DNA of 64,000 nucleotides from positions 434,001-498,000 of the forward strand of contig JAHCAL010000002.1 in NCBI GenBank assembly GCA_019634925.1. The letters run 5' to 3'. This stretch comes from Pseudomonadales bacterium (lineage in GTDB: Bacteria; Pseudomonadota; Gammaproteobacteria; Pseudomonadales; Azotimanducaceae). This document shows positions 8,482-16,406 of this stretch, in pieces. Positions within the stretch are counted from its first letter, which is position 1, and each line of letters starts with the position of its first letter. The position numbers and the translations under genes are program-made. The notes under the pieces are model-generated. The model was not told the DNA's origin and did not search any database. It saw nothing but the letters and a program-made list of their open reading frames with translations.

Positions 8482-9428
8482 CCGCGCTCGCCTTCGACAC
8501 GCTGCTCGCCATCGCGATCGCCGCCACTGCCGCGGGTGCCGTCGTGGCCCGGGGACTGTACGCATCGATCGCCCTGTTCATCATCTACGGCCTGATGCTC
8601 GCCGTGGCCTGGGTCAGGCTCGAGGCCATCGATGTCGCGCTGGCAGAGGCCGCCATTGGCGCGGGGCTCACCGGCATACTGCTGGTAGGTGCCGCGGCCC
8701 GCTGCCGCGCCGTCGAGCGCCGGACCGGCGCGATCGGAGATGGCTCGGGCGAGCGCCGCACCCTGCTCCGAACGATTCAGGGTGCCATGGCCGGCGTGCT
8801 TGCCGCAGCCGTCGGCGCGGCGGTCCTGCTGCTGCCCGACAGCGCGCCTGGCCTCACCGCGACGGTCGCGGGCACGATCGAGCGATCGGGCGTCAGCAAC
8901 CCCGTGACCGCGGTGCTGCTGAACTTCCGCGGCTACGACACACTGCTCGAGTCCATGGTTCTCGTGGTCGCCCTGGTCGGCGTCTGGTCGCTCGGCGCCG
9001 AGCAGTTCTGGGGCGGACGCCCGGGACTCAAGCAGCACGCCCGAACCGACGGCGTGCTCGCCTATTTCGGACGCATGCTGCCCCTGGTCGGACTCCTGGT
9101 GGGCATTCACCTGCTCTGGGCTGGCGCCCATGCACCCGGCGGGGCTTTCCAGGCGGGGACCGTGCTTGCCGCGGTGTGGTTGCTGGTGGCGATGGCCGGC
9201 CTGCGCGACGCTCCCCCCATCGCGAGCATGCGCCTGCGATTGCTGATCGTCGTGGGGCCCGCCTGGTTCCTCGCGGTCGGCGCGATCGGCGCACTCGCCG
9301 GCAGCTTTCTGGGGTTGCCGGAGGCCTTCGCCAGCGAACTCATTCTGGCCATCGAGGTGCTCCTGACCCTGTCGATTGCCGTCACGCTGGTGCTGCTGGT
9401 GCTGGGCGTACCGAGGCGGACCACATGA
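8478..9428 (+). CDS. Fused MbhD-MbhE-MnhB antiporter subunit (MrpA tail domains joined to MrpB)
   Basis: A 316-residue polytopic membrane protein built of three family domains. Residues 1-75 resemble DUF4040/MbhD (IDVALAEAAIGAGLTGILLV). Residues about 95-175 resemble MbhE (NPVTAVLLNFRGYDTLLESM). Residues about 190-310 are the MnhB domain (HAPGGAFQAGTVLAA). In canonical Mrp complexes the MbhD and MbhE domains form the C-terminus of MrpA, and MrpB is separate; here they are fused to MrpB. ATGA overlaps join it to the genes on both sides. The domain calls rest on motif recognition and should be checked by profile search. Confidence 0.85.
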   Translation: MTALAFDTLLAIAIAATAAGAVVARGLYASIALFIIYGLMLAVAWVRLEAIDVALAEAAIGAGLTGILLVGAAARCRAVERRTGAIGDGSGERRTLLRTIQGAMAGVLAAAVGAAVLLLPDSAPGLTATVAGTIERSGVSNPVTAVLLNFRGYDTLLESMVLVVALVGVWSLGAEQFWGGRPGLKQHARTDGVLAYFGRMLPLVGLLVGIHLLWAGAHAPGGAFQAGTVLAAVWLLVAMAGLRDAPPIASMRLRLLIVVGPAWFLAVGAIGALAGSFLGLPEAFASELILAIEVLLTLSIAVTLVLLVLGVPRRTT

Positions 9429-9745
9429 CCGGCATCACGCTGTTCGGACTCACCGGCGCGCTCGTCATCGGACTCGGCGTCTTCGGACTCGTGGCCCGGC
9501 ATCACCTGGTGCACCGCGTGCTCGCCTTCAACCTGATCGGCAGCGGCATCTTCCTGCTGTTCGGCGCGCTCGCGAGCCGCTCACCGAACGGTACCGATCC
9601 GGTACCTCAGGCGCTCGTGATCACCGGCATCGTGGTGGCCCTGGCCGCTACAGCGCTCGCCGTCACGCTGATCACCCGCTTCGCCGAGGCAAGCGGCCGT
9701 ACCCATCTGCCGGACGACTCGGAGGATGGTGATGGCGCTGTCTGA
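9425..9745 (+). CDS. mrpC: Cation/H+ antiporter subunit C (MnhC/NuoK-like)
   Basis: A 106-residue, three-helix protein of the NuoK/MnhC family, with GVFGLVARHHLVHRVLAFNL in the first half and DPVPQALVITGIVVALAATA in the second, both conserved family segments. ATG 9425 lies in an ATGA overlap with the preceding gene; a much longer open frame from 9176 is ignored because it overlaps that gene. It would sit between the antiporter-like subunits and the E/F/G group. Confidence 0.92.
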   Translation: MTGITLFGLTGALVIGLGVFGLVARHHLVHRVLAFNLIGSGIFLLFGALASRSPNGTDPVPQALVITGIVVALAATALAVTLITRFAEASGRTHLPDDSEDGDGAV

Positions 9746-11240
9746 TTGGCTCGCACCGGACATGGCCTGGGCGGCGTTCTCGGTGATCGTCCCGCTGGCC
9801 GCCGCACTGCTGAGCCTGCCGCTCGCCCGGCACGCCCGCTACATCGCGCTGCCCGCCGCCCTGCTCGGGCTGATCGTCGCGTGCGCGAGTGCAGCGCAGG
9901 TGTGGTTGCACGGCGCCGTCCTGCTCGCGGCCGGCGGCTGGGCACCGCCCCTCGGCATCGTGCTGCGGCTGGATGGCCTGGCAGCCGCGTTTCTGGTGCT
10001 GACAGCAGCGATCTCGACCGCCGTGGCCTGGTACGCCTTGCCGCAATTCGCGGCCCGTGGCGCCTCAGAATCCCGCAGCGGGTTCGCGTTCTGGCCGCTG
10101 CTGTTCTTCCTGTGGGCGGGATTGAACGCACTGCTGGTCAGCAATGACCTGTTCAACCTCTACGTGGCACTGGAACTGATCGGGCTCACGGCGGTGGCGC
10201 TGGTGGCGCTGGACGGCAAGCCCGCGGTGATCGCCGCGGCGCTGCGCTACCTGCTGTTCGCCCTGTTCGGTTCGCTCGCCTACCTCCTCGGCGTGGTACT
10301 GCTGTACGCCCAGTACGCGACCCTCGACATGACGCTCCTCCGTCACGTCGCGCAGGCGGACTTCGCGACCCTGCTCGCTGCCGCACTGATGACTGCCGGC
10401 CTGCTCGCGAAGACGGCACTCGTGCCACTCCATGCGTGGTTGCCACCGGCTCATGCGGGCGCACCAGCGCCGGCCAGCGCCCTGCTGTCGGCCCTGGTGG
10501 TGAAAGGCTCGTTCTACGTGGTGATTCGCCTCTGGTTCGACGTGCTGCCGAACCAGGCAGGCGCGGCGTTCACGACGCTGCTCGGCACATTGGGCGCACT
10601 CGCGATCCTGTACGGATCCGCGCTCGCCTTCCGGCAGAACCGGCTCAAGCCGATCATCGCCTATTCGACGGTGGCTCAGCTCGGTTACCTGTTCCTGGTC
10701 TTCCCGCTCGCGGGTGGCGCGGGCGAGGCACAGCCCTGGGGTGCTGCCGCGTGGTCCGGCGGCATGTTTCACGCGCTATCCCACGGGCTCGCGAAAGCCG
10801 CGATGTTCCTGGCCGCCGGCACCCTGATCCAGGCGGTGGGTCACGACCGCATCGACGGTCTCGACGGCATCGCGCGCAGCATGCCGATTGCCGCATTCGC
10901 GTTCGGACTGGCCGCCATCTCCCTCATGGGCCTGCCGCCGAGTGGCGGCTTCACCGCGAAATACCTTCTGCTGACCGCTGCGCTGGCCGCGGGGCAATGG
11001 GGCTGGGCGATCATCATGATCGTCGGCGGGTTGCTTGCCGCCGGCTACCTGTTCCGGGTGCTCAACCGATTCCTGCTCGAAGGTGATCGCAGCGCAACCC
11101 TGCAGGCGGTACCCGCCGGTGGACAGATCATCGCGCTGCTGCTCGCACTGGCGGCGATTCTGCTCGGACTGCTGTCGGCTACGCCGTATGCGCTGCTGCA
11201 GATCGGCCGTCCGGATGCCGCGGCCGGAGGCCTGTCGTGA
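9732..11240 (+). CDS. mrpD: NuoL/M/N-like antiporter subunit 1 (MrpD-like)
   Basis: A 502-residue protein with about 14 membrane helices of the proton-conducting transporter family PF00361. The conserved TM5 glutamate is present (NLYVALELIGL), as are the TM7 lysine (LLAKTALVPLHAWLPPAH) and the TM8 lysine (ALVVKGSFYVVIRL). ATG 9732 is preferred over ATG 9726 because GGAGG at 9721-9725 is then six bases away. It overlaps mrpC by 14 bp and the next gene by GTGA. It should carry out proton or sodium translocation. Confidence 0.9.
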   Translation: MALSDWLAPDMAWAAFSVIVPLAAALLSLPLARHARYIALPAALLGLIVACASAAQVWLHGAVLLAAGGWAPPLGIVLRLDGLAAAFLVLTAAISTAVAWYALPQFAARGASESRSGFAFWPLLFFLWAGLNALLVSNDLFNLYVALELIGLTAVALVALDGKPAVIAAALRYLLFALFGSLAYLLGVVLLYAQYATLDMTLLRHVAQADFATLLAAALMTAGLLAKTALVPLHAWLPPAHAGAPAPASALLSALVVKGSFYVVIRLWFDVLPNQAGAAFTTLLGTLGALAILYGSALAFRQNRLKPIIAYSTVAQLGYLFLVFPLAGGAGEAQPWGAAAWSGGMFHALSHGLAKAAMFLAAGTLIQAVGHDRIDGLDGIARSMPIAAFAFGLAAISLMGLPPSGGFTAKYLLLTAALAAGQWGWAIIMIVGGLLAAGYLFRVLNRFLLEGDRSATLQAVPAGGQIIALLLALAAILLGLLSATPYALLQIGRPDAAAGGLS

Positions 11241-12703
11241 GCGCCTGGCTGCCGGTGCTCGTGCTCTCGACGTCGCTGGTCACTGCGATCGCCATTTTCC
11301 CGCTGGCGCAGGCGCGGCAACGCCTGCGCACCGGGGTGAACCTCGCCGGCGCTCTCGCCAAGCTCGCGCTGGTCGCCATCATGCTGGAGGGTGTCGCACG
11401 CGGCGAGATCTACGAAACGCGGCTCGCCCTGCTGCCCGGGCTCGATTTTCTGTTGCGGGTGGACGCTCTCGCGCTGCTGTTCCTCACGCTGTCCGCCGTG
11501 CTGTGGCTGCTGACCACGATCTATGCCATCAGCTATCTCGGCGACAGCCCGCATCTGTCGCGGTTCTTCGGCTTCTTCAGCCTGTGCGTGGCCGCCACCA
11601 CCGGGATCGCCCTGTCGGGAACGTTGATCACGTTCTTCATCTTCTACGAACTGCTCACGCTCGCCACCTGGCCGCTGGTCGTGCACCGCGGCAACGCCGA
11701 ATCCATGGCGGCCGGCAGTCGCTACCTCGCCTACACGCTGGCCGGAAGCGCCGTGCTGCTGATCGGCATCGTCTGGCTCGAGAGTCTCACGGGACCGATC
11801 GAGTTCGATCGACCCGGACAACTGGTCGGTCTGGACCCCGCTGCGCTGCAGGCCATCTTCTGGCTGCTGATCGCCGGGCTCGGCGTCAAGGCAGCCATCG
11901 TCCCGCTGCACGGCTGGCTGCCCAGCGCGATGGTCGCACCGGCGCCGGTCAGCGCGCTGCTCCACGCGGTCGCGGTGGTGAAGGCCGGCGCGTTCGGCAT
12001 CGTACGCATCATCTACGACGTCTACGGCACCGGGCTCGTATTCGAGCTCGGTATAGGTCTGCCACTCGCGCTAGTCGCCTCGTTCACGATCATCTACGGC
12101 TCGATGCGCGCGCTGCAGCAATCCGACATCAAGCGCCGGCTCGCCTACTCCACGGTGAGCCAGGTTTCCTACATCGTGCTGGGTGCGAGCGTGTTCGGGC
12201 CTTTCGCGACCATTGGCGGACTGGTCCACCTGGTGCACCAGGGCCTGATGAAGATCACCCTGTTCTTCGCGGCCGGCGCCTTTGCCGAGCGCATGCACGC
12301 GTACCGGGTCACGGATCTGGCCGGTGCCGGACGCAGCATGCCCTGGACCGCGGCCGCATTCACCATCGCCGCCCTCGGCATGATCGGTGTGCCACCGATG
12401 GCCGGCTTCATCAGCAAATGGTACCTCGGCGTAGGCGCCGTTCAGGGCGGCTTCATCTGGGTGATCCCGGTCCTGATCGGCAGCAGCCTGCTGAACGCCG
12501 CCTACTTCCTGCCGGTCGTGTACCGGCTCTGGTTCGCACCGGCGTCGGGTCGGGCCGATCCAGGCTCCGAAGGTCCGTTGTGGCTCATTGCACCAGCGGT
12601 GATCACCGCGTTCGCAGCCCTGTTCGCGGGGCTGCTCGCCGGACTGGGGCTCAGTCCGCTCGGTTGGGCGACAATGATCGTCACGCGGAACTACAGCCCA
12701 TGA
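11237..12703 (+). CDS. NuoL/M/N-like antiporter subunit 2 (MrpD/NuoN-like)
   Basis: A 488-residue polytopic protein of the same family. It starts at GTG 11237 in a GTGA overlap with the previous gene. The TM5 glutamate is present (FFIFYELLTLATWPLV), with AGLGVKAAIVPLHGWLPSAM and ALLHAVAVVKAGAFGIVRII carrying the two channel lysines and GFISKWYLGVGAV a further lysine. This is a full proton-channel set. It is the second of three tandem antiporter-like paralogues, and ends in an ATGA overlap with the third. Confidence 0.9.
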   Translation: MSAWLPVLVLSTSLVTAIAIFPLAQARQRLRTGVNLAGALAKLALVAIMLEGVARGEIYETRLALLPGLDFLLRVDALALLFLTLSAVLWLLTTIYAISYLGDSPHLSRFFGFFSLCVAATTGIALSGTLITFFIFYELLTLATWPLVVHRGNAESMAAGSRYLAYTLAGSAVLLIGIVWLESLTGPIEFDRPGQLVGLDPAALQAIFWLLIAGLGVKAAIVPLHGWLPSAMVAPAPVSALLHAVAVVKAGAFGIVRIIYDVYGTGLVFELGIGLPLALVASFTIIYGSMRALQQSDIKRRLAYSTVSQVSYIVLGASVFGPFATIGGLVHLVHQGLMKITLFFAAGAFAERMHAYRVTDLAGAGRSMPWTAAAFTIAALGMIGVPPMAGFISKWYLGVGAVQGGFIWVIPVLIGSSLLNAAYFLPVVYRLWFAPASGRADPGSEGPLWLIAPAVITAFAALFAGLLAGLGLSPLGWATMIVTRNYSP

Positions 12704-14400
12704 ACACGCCGGCCATGCTGCTCCTGGCGCTGACGGTGACGGTACCGGTTGCCTTGCTGGCAGCCGTGCCGCTGGTGGCTCGACCGCTGCGGCTGCTGCC
12801 GTGGGCTGCACTGCCGGGGCTCGCGACGGCGTTGATCGCGCCGGCCGGCACCACGCTGCACGTCCCGGTGCTGCTGATCGGTCTCACGTTCGAGATCGAC
12901 CAGACCGCAAAGGCGTTCCTCGGCTTCGGCGCACTGCTGTGGCTGCTGGCGGGCATCTACGCAAGCGCGTACCTCGAGAGGGCGCGCAACAGGGGGTCCT
13001 TCGCAATCTTCTGGCTGCTCACGCTGGCCGGCACGCTCGGCACATTCGTCGCAGGCGACCTGGTGAGCTTCTACCTGGCGTTCTCCATGATGTCGCTCTC
13101 GGCCTATGGACTCGTCATCCACGAACGGACCGACGCGGCCCGCCGGGCCGGACGCATCTACATCGCGCTGGCCGTGATCGGCGAGAGCGCATTGATCGCA
13201 TCGTTCATGGTGGTAGCGACCGGTGCGACGAGCCTCGGCTTCGCCGACGTCCGCCAGGCGCTCGCCGACGCACCAGACGCGCACTGGGTGCTGGCCGGTC
13301 TAGTCGTCGGATTCGGCATCAAGGCCGGGCTGGTACCGCTGCACGGTTGGCTTCCACTCGCCCACCCACAGGCGCCGACGCCGGCATCGGCCGTGCTGAG
13401 CGGGGTCATCGTGAAGGCCGGCATTCTCGGTCTCATCCGACTCCTCCCCGACCAGGGCGTGTGGCCCGAATGGAGTGCGCTCCAGGTGGTGGTCGGGCTC
13501 GTCACAGCAGGATACGGCGCGATCGTCGGTCTGACCCAGCGTGACGCCAAGGCCGTACTCGCCTATTCGACCCTGAGCCAGATGGGGCTGGTGGTGAGCG
13601 TGCTCGGCATTTCGCTGGGCCTGCACGAGCGCTCCGCACACGCGGACGCCGTCACCCTCTACGTGCTGCATCACGGGCTCGCGAAAGGCGCGCTGTTCCT
13701 CGGTGTCGGTGTCATGGCGGCGATCGCCACGCGCTGGCGGCGCCCGGTCCTGGCCGCGCTCGCATTGACAGCGCTCGCGATCGCCGGATTGCCCCTGACC
13801 GGCGGCGCACTCGCGAAGCTTGCCATCAAGGCCCCGCTCGGGGACGACCTGGCGGCCACGCTGGTCACCCTGTCGGCCGTCACCACCGCGCTGCTGATGC
13901 TCCACTTTCTTCGCGTCGTCGCGGGGTCGTCCGCGAGCGCGCACCGACCTGCGCCCGCGATGATCTGGTCCTGGGCGACTGCGACGGCCGCCGCATTCGG
14001 CGCGACGTGGTACACATTCGAAGGCCTCGTTCACGCGCCGCCTTCCGCCGTGTTCGCGTTGCAGAACCTCTGGGGTGGTGCCTGGCCCATCCTGCTCGCC
14101 GCAGCCGTCGCGGCCGTGCTGATACGCACTACCCGGCAGCTGCCCGGCCTTCCCCAGGGCGACGTGGTCGTACTGGCAGAGCGCCTCGGCGCAAGCCTGC
14201 GCCAGGTCGGATCCGTTCGCTTCCGCGCGCTGCCCCGGCTTCCCATGCGGCTGAACGAGTTCCTCCGCGACTGGGTTCCGGGGCGATTCGAGAGCATCGA
14301 ACGCAGCCTTCGCGCCTGGCCTGTCGCCGGGTTCTTCATCACGCTGGTGGTGCTCGCCCTCGTGCTCAGCCTGGCGCCTGGCACAAGCCCGCCGGGCTGA
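12700..14400 (+). CDS. NuoL/M/N-like antiporter subunit 3, lacking the TM5 glutamate
   Basis: A 566-residue polytopic protein and the last gene of the operon. It starts at ATG 12700 (ATGA overlap). The channel lysines are kept (GFGIKAGLVPLHGWLPLAH, SGVIVKAGILGLIRLL), but the aligned TM5 segment reads FYLAFSMMSLSAYGLV, with Ser129 where its two sister subunits have Glu. The C-terminus has about 70 extra residues (a soluble Arg-rich stretch and a final helix, GFFITLVVLALVLSLA), recalling the longer NuoL and MrpA-type subunits. It may be a coupling rather than a translocating subunit; that is inference. Confidence 0.87.
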   Translation: MNTPAMLLLALTVTVPVALLAAVPLVARPLRLLPWAALPGLATALIAPAGTTLHVPVLLIGLTFEIDQTAKAFLGFGALLWLLAGIYASAYLERARNRGSFAIFWLLTLAGTLGTFVAGDLVSFYLAFSMMSLSAYGLVIHERTDAARRAGRIYIALAVIGESALIASFMVVATGATSLGFADVRQALADAPDAHWVLAGLVVGFGIKAGLVPLHGWLPLAHPQAPTPASAVLSGVIVKAGILGLIRLLPDQGVWPEWSALQVVVGLVTAGYGAIVGLTQRDAKAVLAYSTLSQMGLVVSVLGISLGLHERSAHADAVTLYVLHHGLAKGALFLGVGVMAAIATRWRRPVLAALALTALAIAGLPLTGGALAKLAIKAPLGDDLAATLVTLSAVTTALLMLHFLRVVAGSSASAHRPAPAMIWSWATATAAAFGATWYTFEGLVHAPPSAVFALQNLWGGAWPILLAAAVAAVLIRTTRQLPGLPQGDVVVLAERLGASLRQVGSVRFRALPRLPMRLNEFLRDWVPGRFESIERSLRAWPVAGFFITLVVLALVLSLAPGTSPPG

Positions 14401-14428
14401 CTCGACCCTCTGCGCGCGCAATGAACAA

Positions 14429-14449
14429 GGACCGCAAGGTCATCGGTCC
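14429..14449. terminator. Possible weak bidirectional hairpin between convergent genes
   Basis: GGACCG and CGGTCC form a perfect 6-bp stem around a 9-base loop in the 70-bp gap between the antiporter operon and the converging DUF3604 gene. There is no T-run on either side, so a Rho-independent terminator is only a weak possibility. Confidence 0.3.
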
Positions 14450-14470
14450 CACCTCCGTCGATCCTCTTCG

Positions 14471-16216
14471 TCAGCCGCTGCCGTCCGCACCGGGCAGGTA
14501 CCAGATCGGAGACGACCACGCGCGCTCGGTGACCAGGCGGTCCGCGCGCGGGAACTCGTCGCAGCGGCCGGTTTCGCGACACTTATGGGCGGACCACCGC
14601 GGCGACGCGACCTCCTGCACCCGTGCGTACCAGAACGCGGGGTGCAGTGGATCGAACGCCGGGTCTTCCCAGCTGACGCAGATCTCGCGTTCCTCGCCGG
14701 TCCAGACGGCGATCACTTCCTCGTGGAATGCGCCGTCGCGGAAACCGCCCTTGATGATCTCGACCCGCTCGAGCGGCACTCGATCGAACAGCGCCTGCAC
14801 GCGGAACCGGGGCCGGCTCGTCGCGGAAGCGAACTCACCACCCATGACCACACGATCGGCGGCATCGGCCGCGACCGCATCGCAGCCGAGCGGCTGCCCC
14901 GCAGGACTCGCTTCGAATCGGAGTCCGATACGGGTACCGCTGGTCGCATAGACCTCGCGGCGCGCCAGGGCATCGAATATCGCGGCGCGCGTGTTCTGCT
15001 CCGCCCAGACGCCGGTCAACCCACCCGGGTTCCAGTCGAGCCGACTCATCGTGCGATCGAGGTCGCCCATGCCGAATACCGTACCCGGCCAGGCGTCCTC
15101 TTCGACCAGACCCGGGGTGGCGGAATGGGTATCGGTGCTGCCCACGATGCCGAGCTGCAGCGGATTGCGGCGCGCCGAGCCGGACGCGCCGTACCCCTCG
15201 AGTCCGCGCAGCAGGAGCGATCGCACGTACGTGGAACGCGTACGTTCCCATTGTTCGGCGGTCAGGTCGGCGGGCGCCGGGCTGCGCGACTGCCAGCTGA
15301 GCCGGACTTCCATGCCGCAGTCCGCTTCGTCCGTGACGCCGAACGGCGCGAGGCATTCGCTGTTGCCCTTCTCCTGGAAGACCTCCACCAGGCGCTCGTA
15401 GCGTGCCCGTGCACGGAGCTGTTCGTCGCTCTCACTCTCCACGTCGAACGACTTGCCGTCGCCCATGTTGGTGTTGTGTGGAATGGTCATGACCGAGCAC
15501 CCGGCCGCGGGATCGCATTGCCTGTCGAGGGCCTCGAACAGGTCGTCGAGACGCGGATAGCGGATGTAGTCGATGGCGTCCGCCGTCACCACGCTGCCGC
15601 GGAAGATCACGTTGCGATGGTTGTGACTGGCATCCGGCGTGGCCGACCACTCGAATCCGATCAGCGCGGAGAAATGGCATGGATCGTCCGCCGCATTCGC
15701 CTGGTCCTGGATGCTCCGCCACTGGCTGCGCGCGACCGCCATGCAGTGCGCACCGTCCTCGCGGCAGACCGACAGCGCCTGCGGCGCTGGCTGGGTGATG
15801 GACGGGACGACGAAGGTCGCAAAGTTTTTCGACCCGTTCAGCGGATCGTTGTTGCTGTTCAGCAGTTCGCAGTCGGGGTGCCCGGCGTTGGCCGGATCGG
15901 CGCAAATGGCCAGGAAGTCCAGCCACTCAGCGTGGTCGGTGACCGCTACGAAGTCGAGCGGCCGGTCGAGCTGCACGCGCGACCCATCGGCCAGCCTGGC
16001 GGGCGCGCCGCGCGCAAAGCCGTATGCCTCCGCGGGTGTCGCCAGCGTGCCGAATCCGAACGCATCGAGCGAATAGGCCGTATGGACGTGCAGGTCACCC
16101 CAATAGAGGTGTTTCACACCGTCCTGGCGGCCTTCGCACAGCACCTCGTCCACAACGCCGGCGACAGCGCCGATACAGAACAGCGAAGTAAGCAGAATGA
16201 CCGGAATGCTACGCAC
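14471..16216 (-). CDS. Exported DUF3604 domain protein
   Basis: A 581-residue protein of the DUF3604 (PF12228) family, recognised by YWGDLHVHTAYSLDAFGFGT, the FVAVTDHAEWLDFLA motif and GIVGSTDTHSATPGLVEEDA. These His/Asp motifs resemble the PHP-type metal site, so hydrolase activity is plausible but unproven. GTG 16216 is chosen: GAGGGGG lies six bases upstream and the protein then opens with a signal peptide (RSIPVILLTSLFCIGAVAG). The longer frame from 16282 would bury it. It is probably periplasmic. It is transcribed divergently from the membrane regulator at 16407, with 190 bp between the start codons. Confidence 0.88.
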   Translation of the reverse strand: MRSIPVILLTSLFCIGAVAGVVDEVLCEGRQDGVKHLYWGDLHVHTAYSLDAFGFGTLATPAEAYGFARGAPARLADGSRVQLDRPLDFVAVTDHAEWLDFLAICADPANAGHPDCELLNSNNDPLNGSKNFATFVVPSITQPAPQALSVCREDGAHCMAVARSQWRSIQDQANAADDPCHFSALIGFEWSATPDASHNHRNVIFRGSVVTADAIDYIRYPRLDDLFEALDRQCDPAAGCSVMTIPHNTNMGDGKSFDVESESDEQLRARARYERLVEVFQEKGNSECLAPFGVTDEADCGMEVRLSWQSRSPAPADLTAEQWERTRSTYVRSLLLRGLEGYGASGSARRNPLQLGIVGSTDTHSATPGLVEEDAWPGTVFGMGDLDRTMSRLDWNPGGLTGVWAEQNTRAAIFDALARREVYATSGTRIGLRFEASPAGQPLGCDAVAADAADRVVMGGEFASATSRPRFRVQALFDRVPLERVEIIKGGFRDGAFHEEVIAVWTGEEREICVSWEDPAFDPLHPAFWYARVQEVASPRWSAHKCRETGRCDEFPRADRLVTERAWSSPIWYLPGADGSG

Positions 16217-16406
16217 GAATACCCCCTCGAGTTCCGGGCAACACTCGGCGATGCGCGCGGCAGGGTCAAGCCTCACGCGCAATGCCTGCCTGGCACCGAC
16301 CCGACAACGGTCGACACAGGTGAACGTTCTCGGACCTTGCGCCTGTGCCGCTCGCCCGGCTGATTCAGATACACTTCCGTTCCGCCCGTGACCGTTCCCG
16401 AATCAC

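Noticed and set aside
11035-14400. An open frame of 1121 codons covering the last two antiporter genes
   Set aside because: Its first 555 codons are an Arg-rich out-of-frame reading of the preceding antiporter gene. The real gene starts at ATG 12700 in an ATGA overlap.
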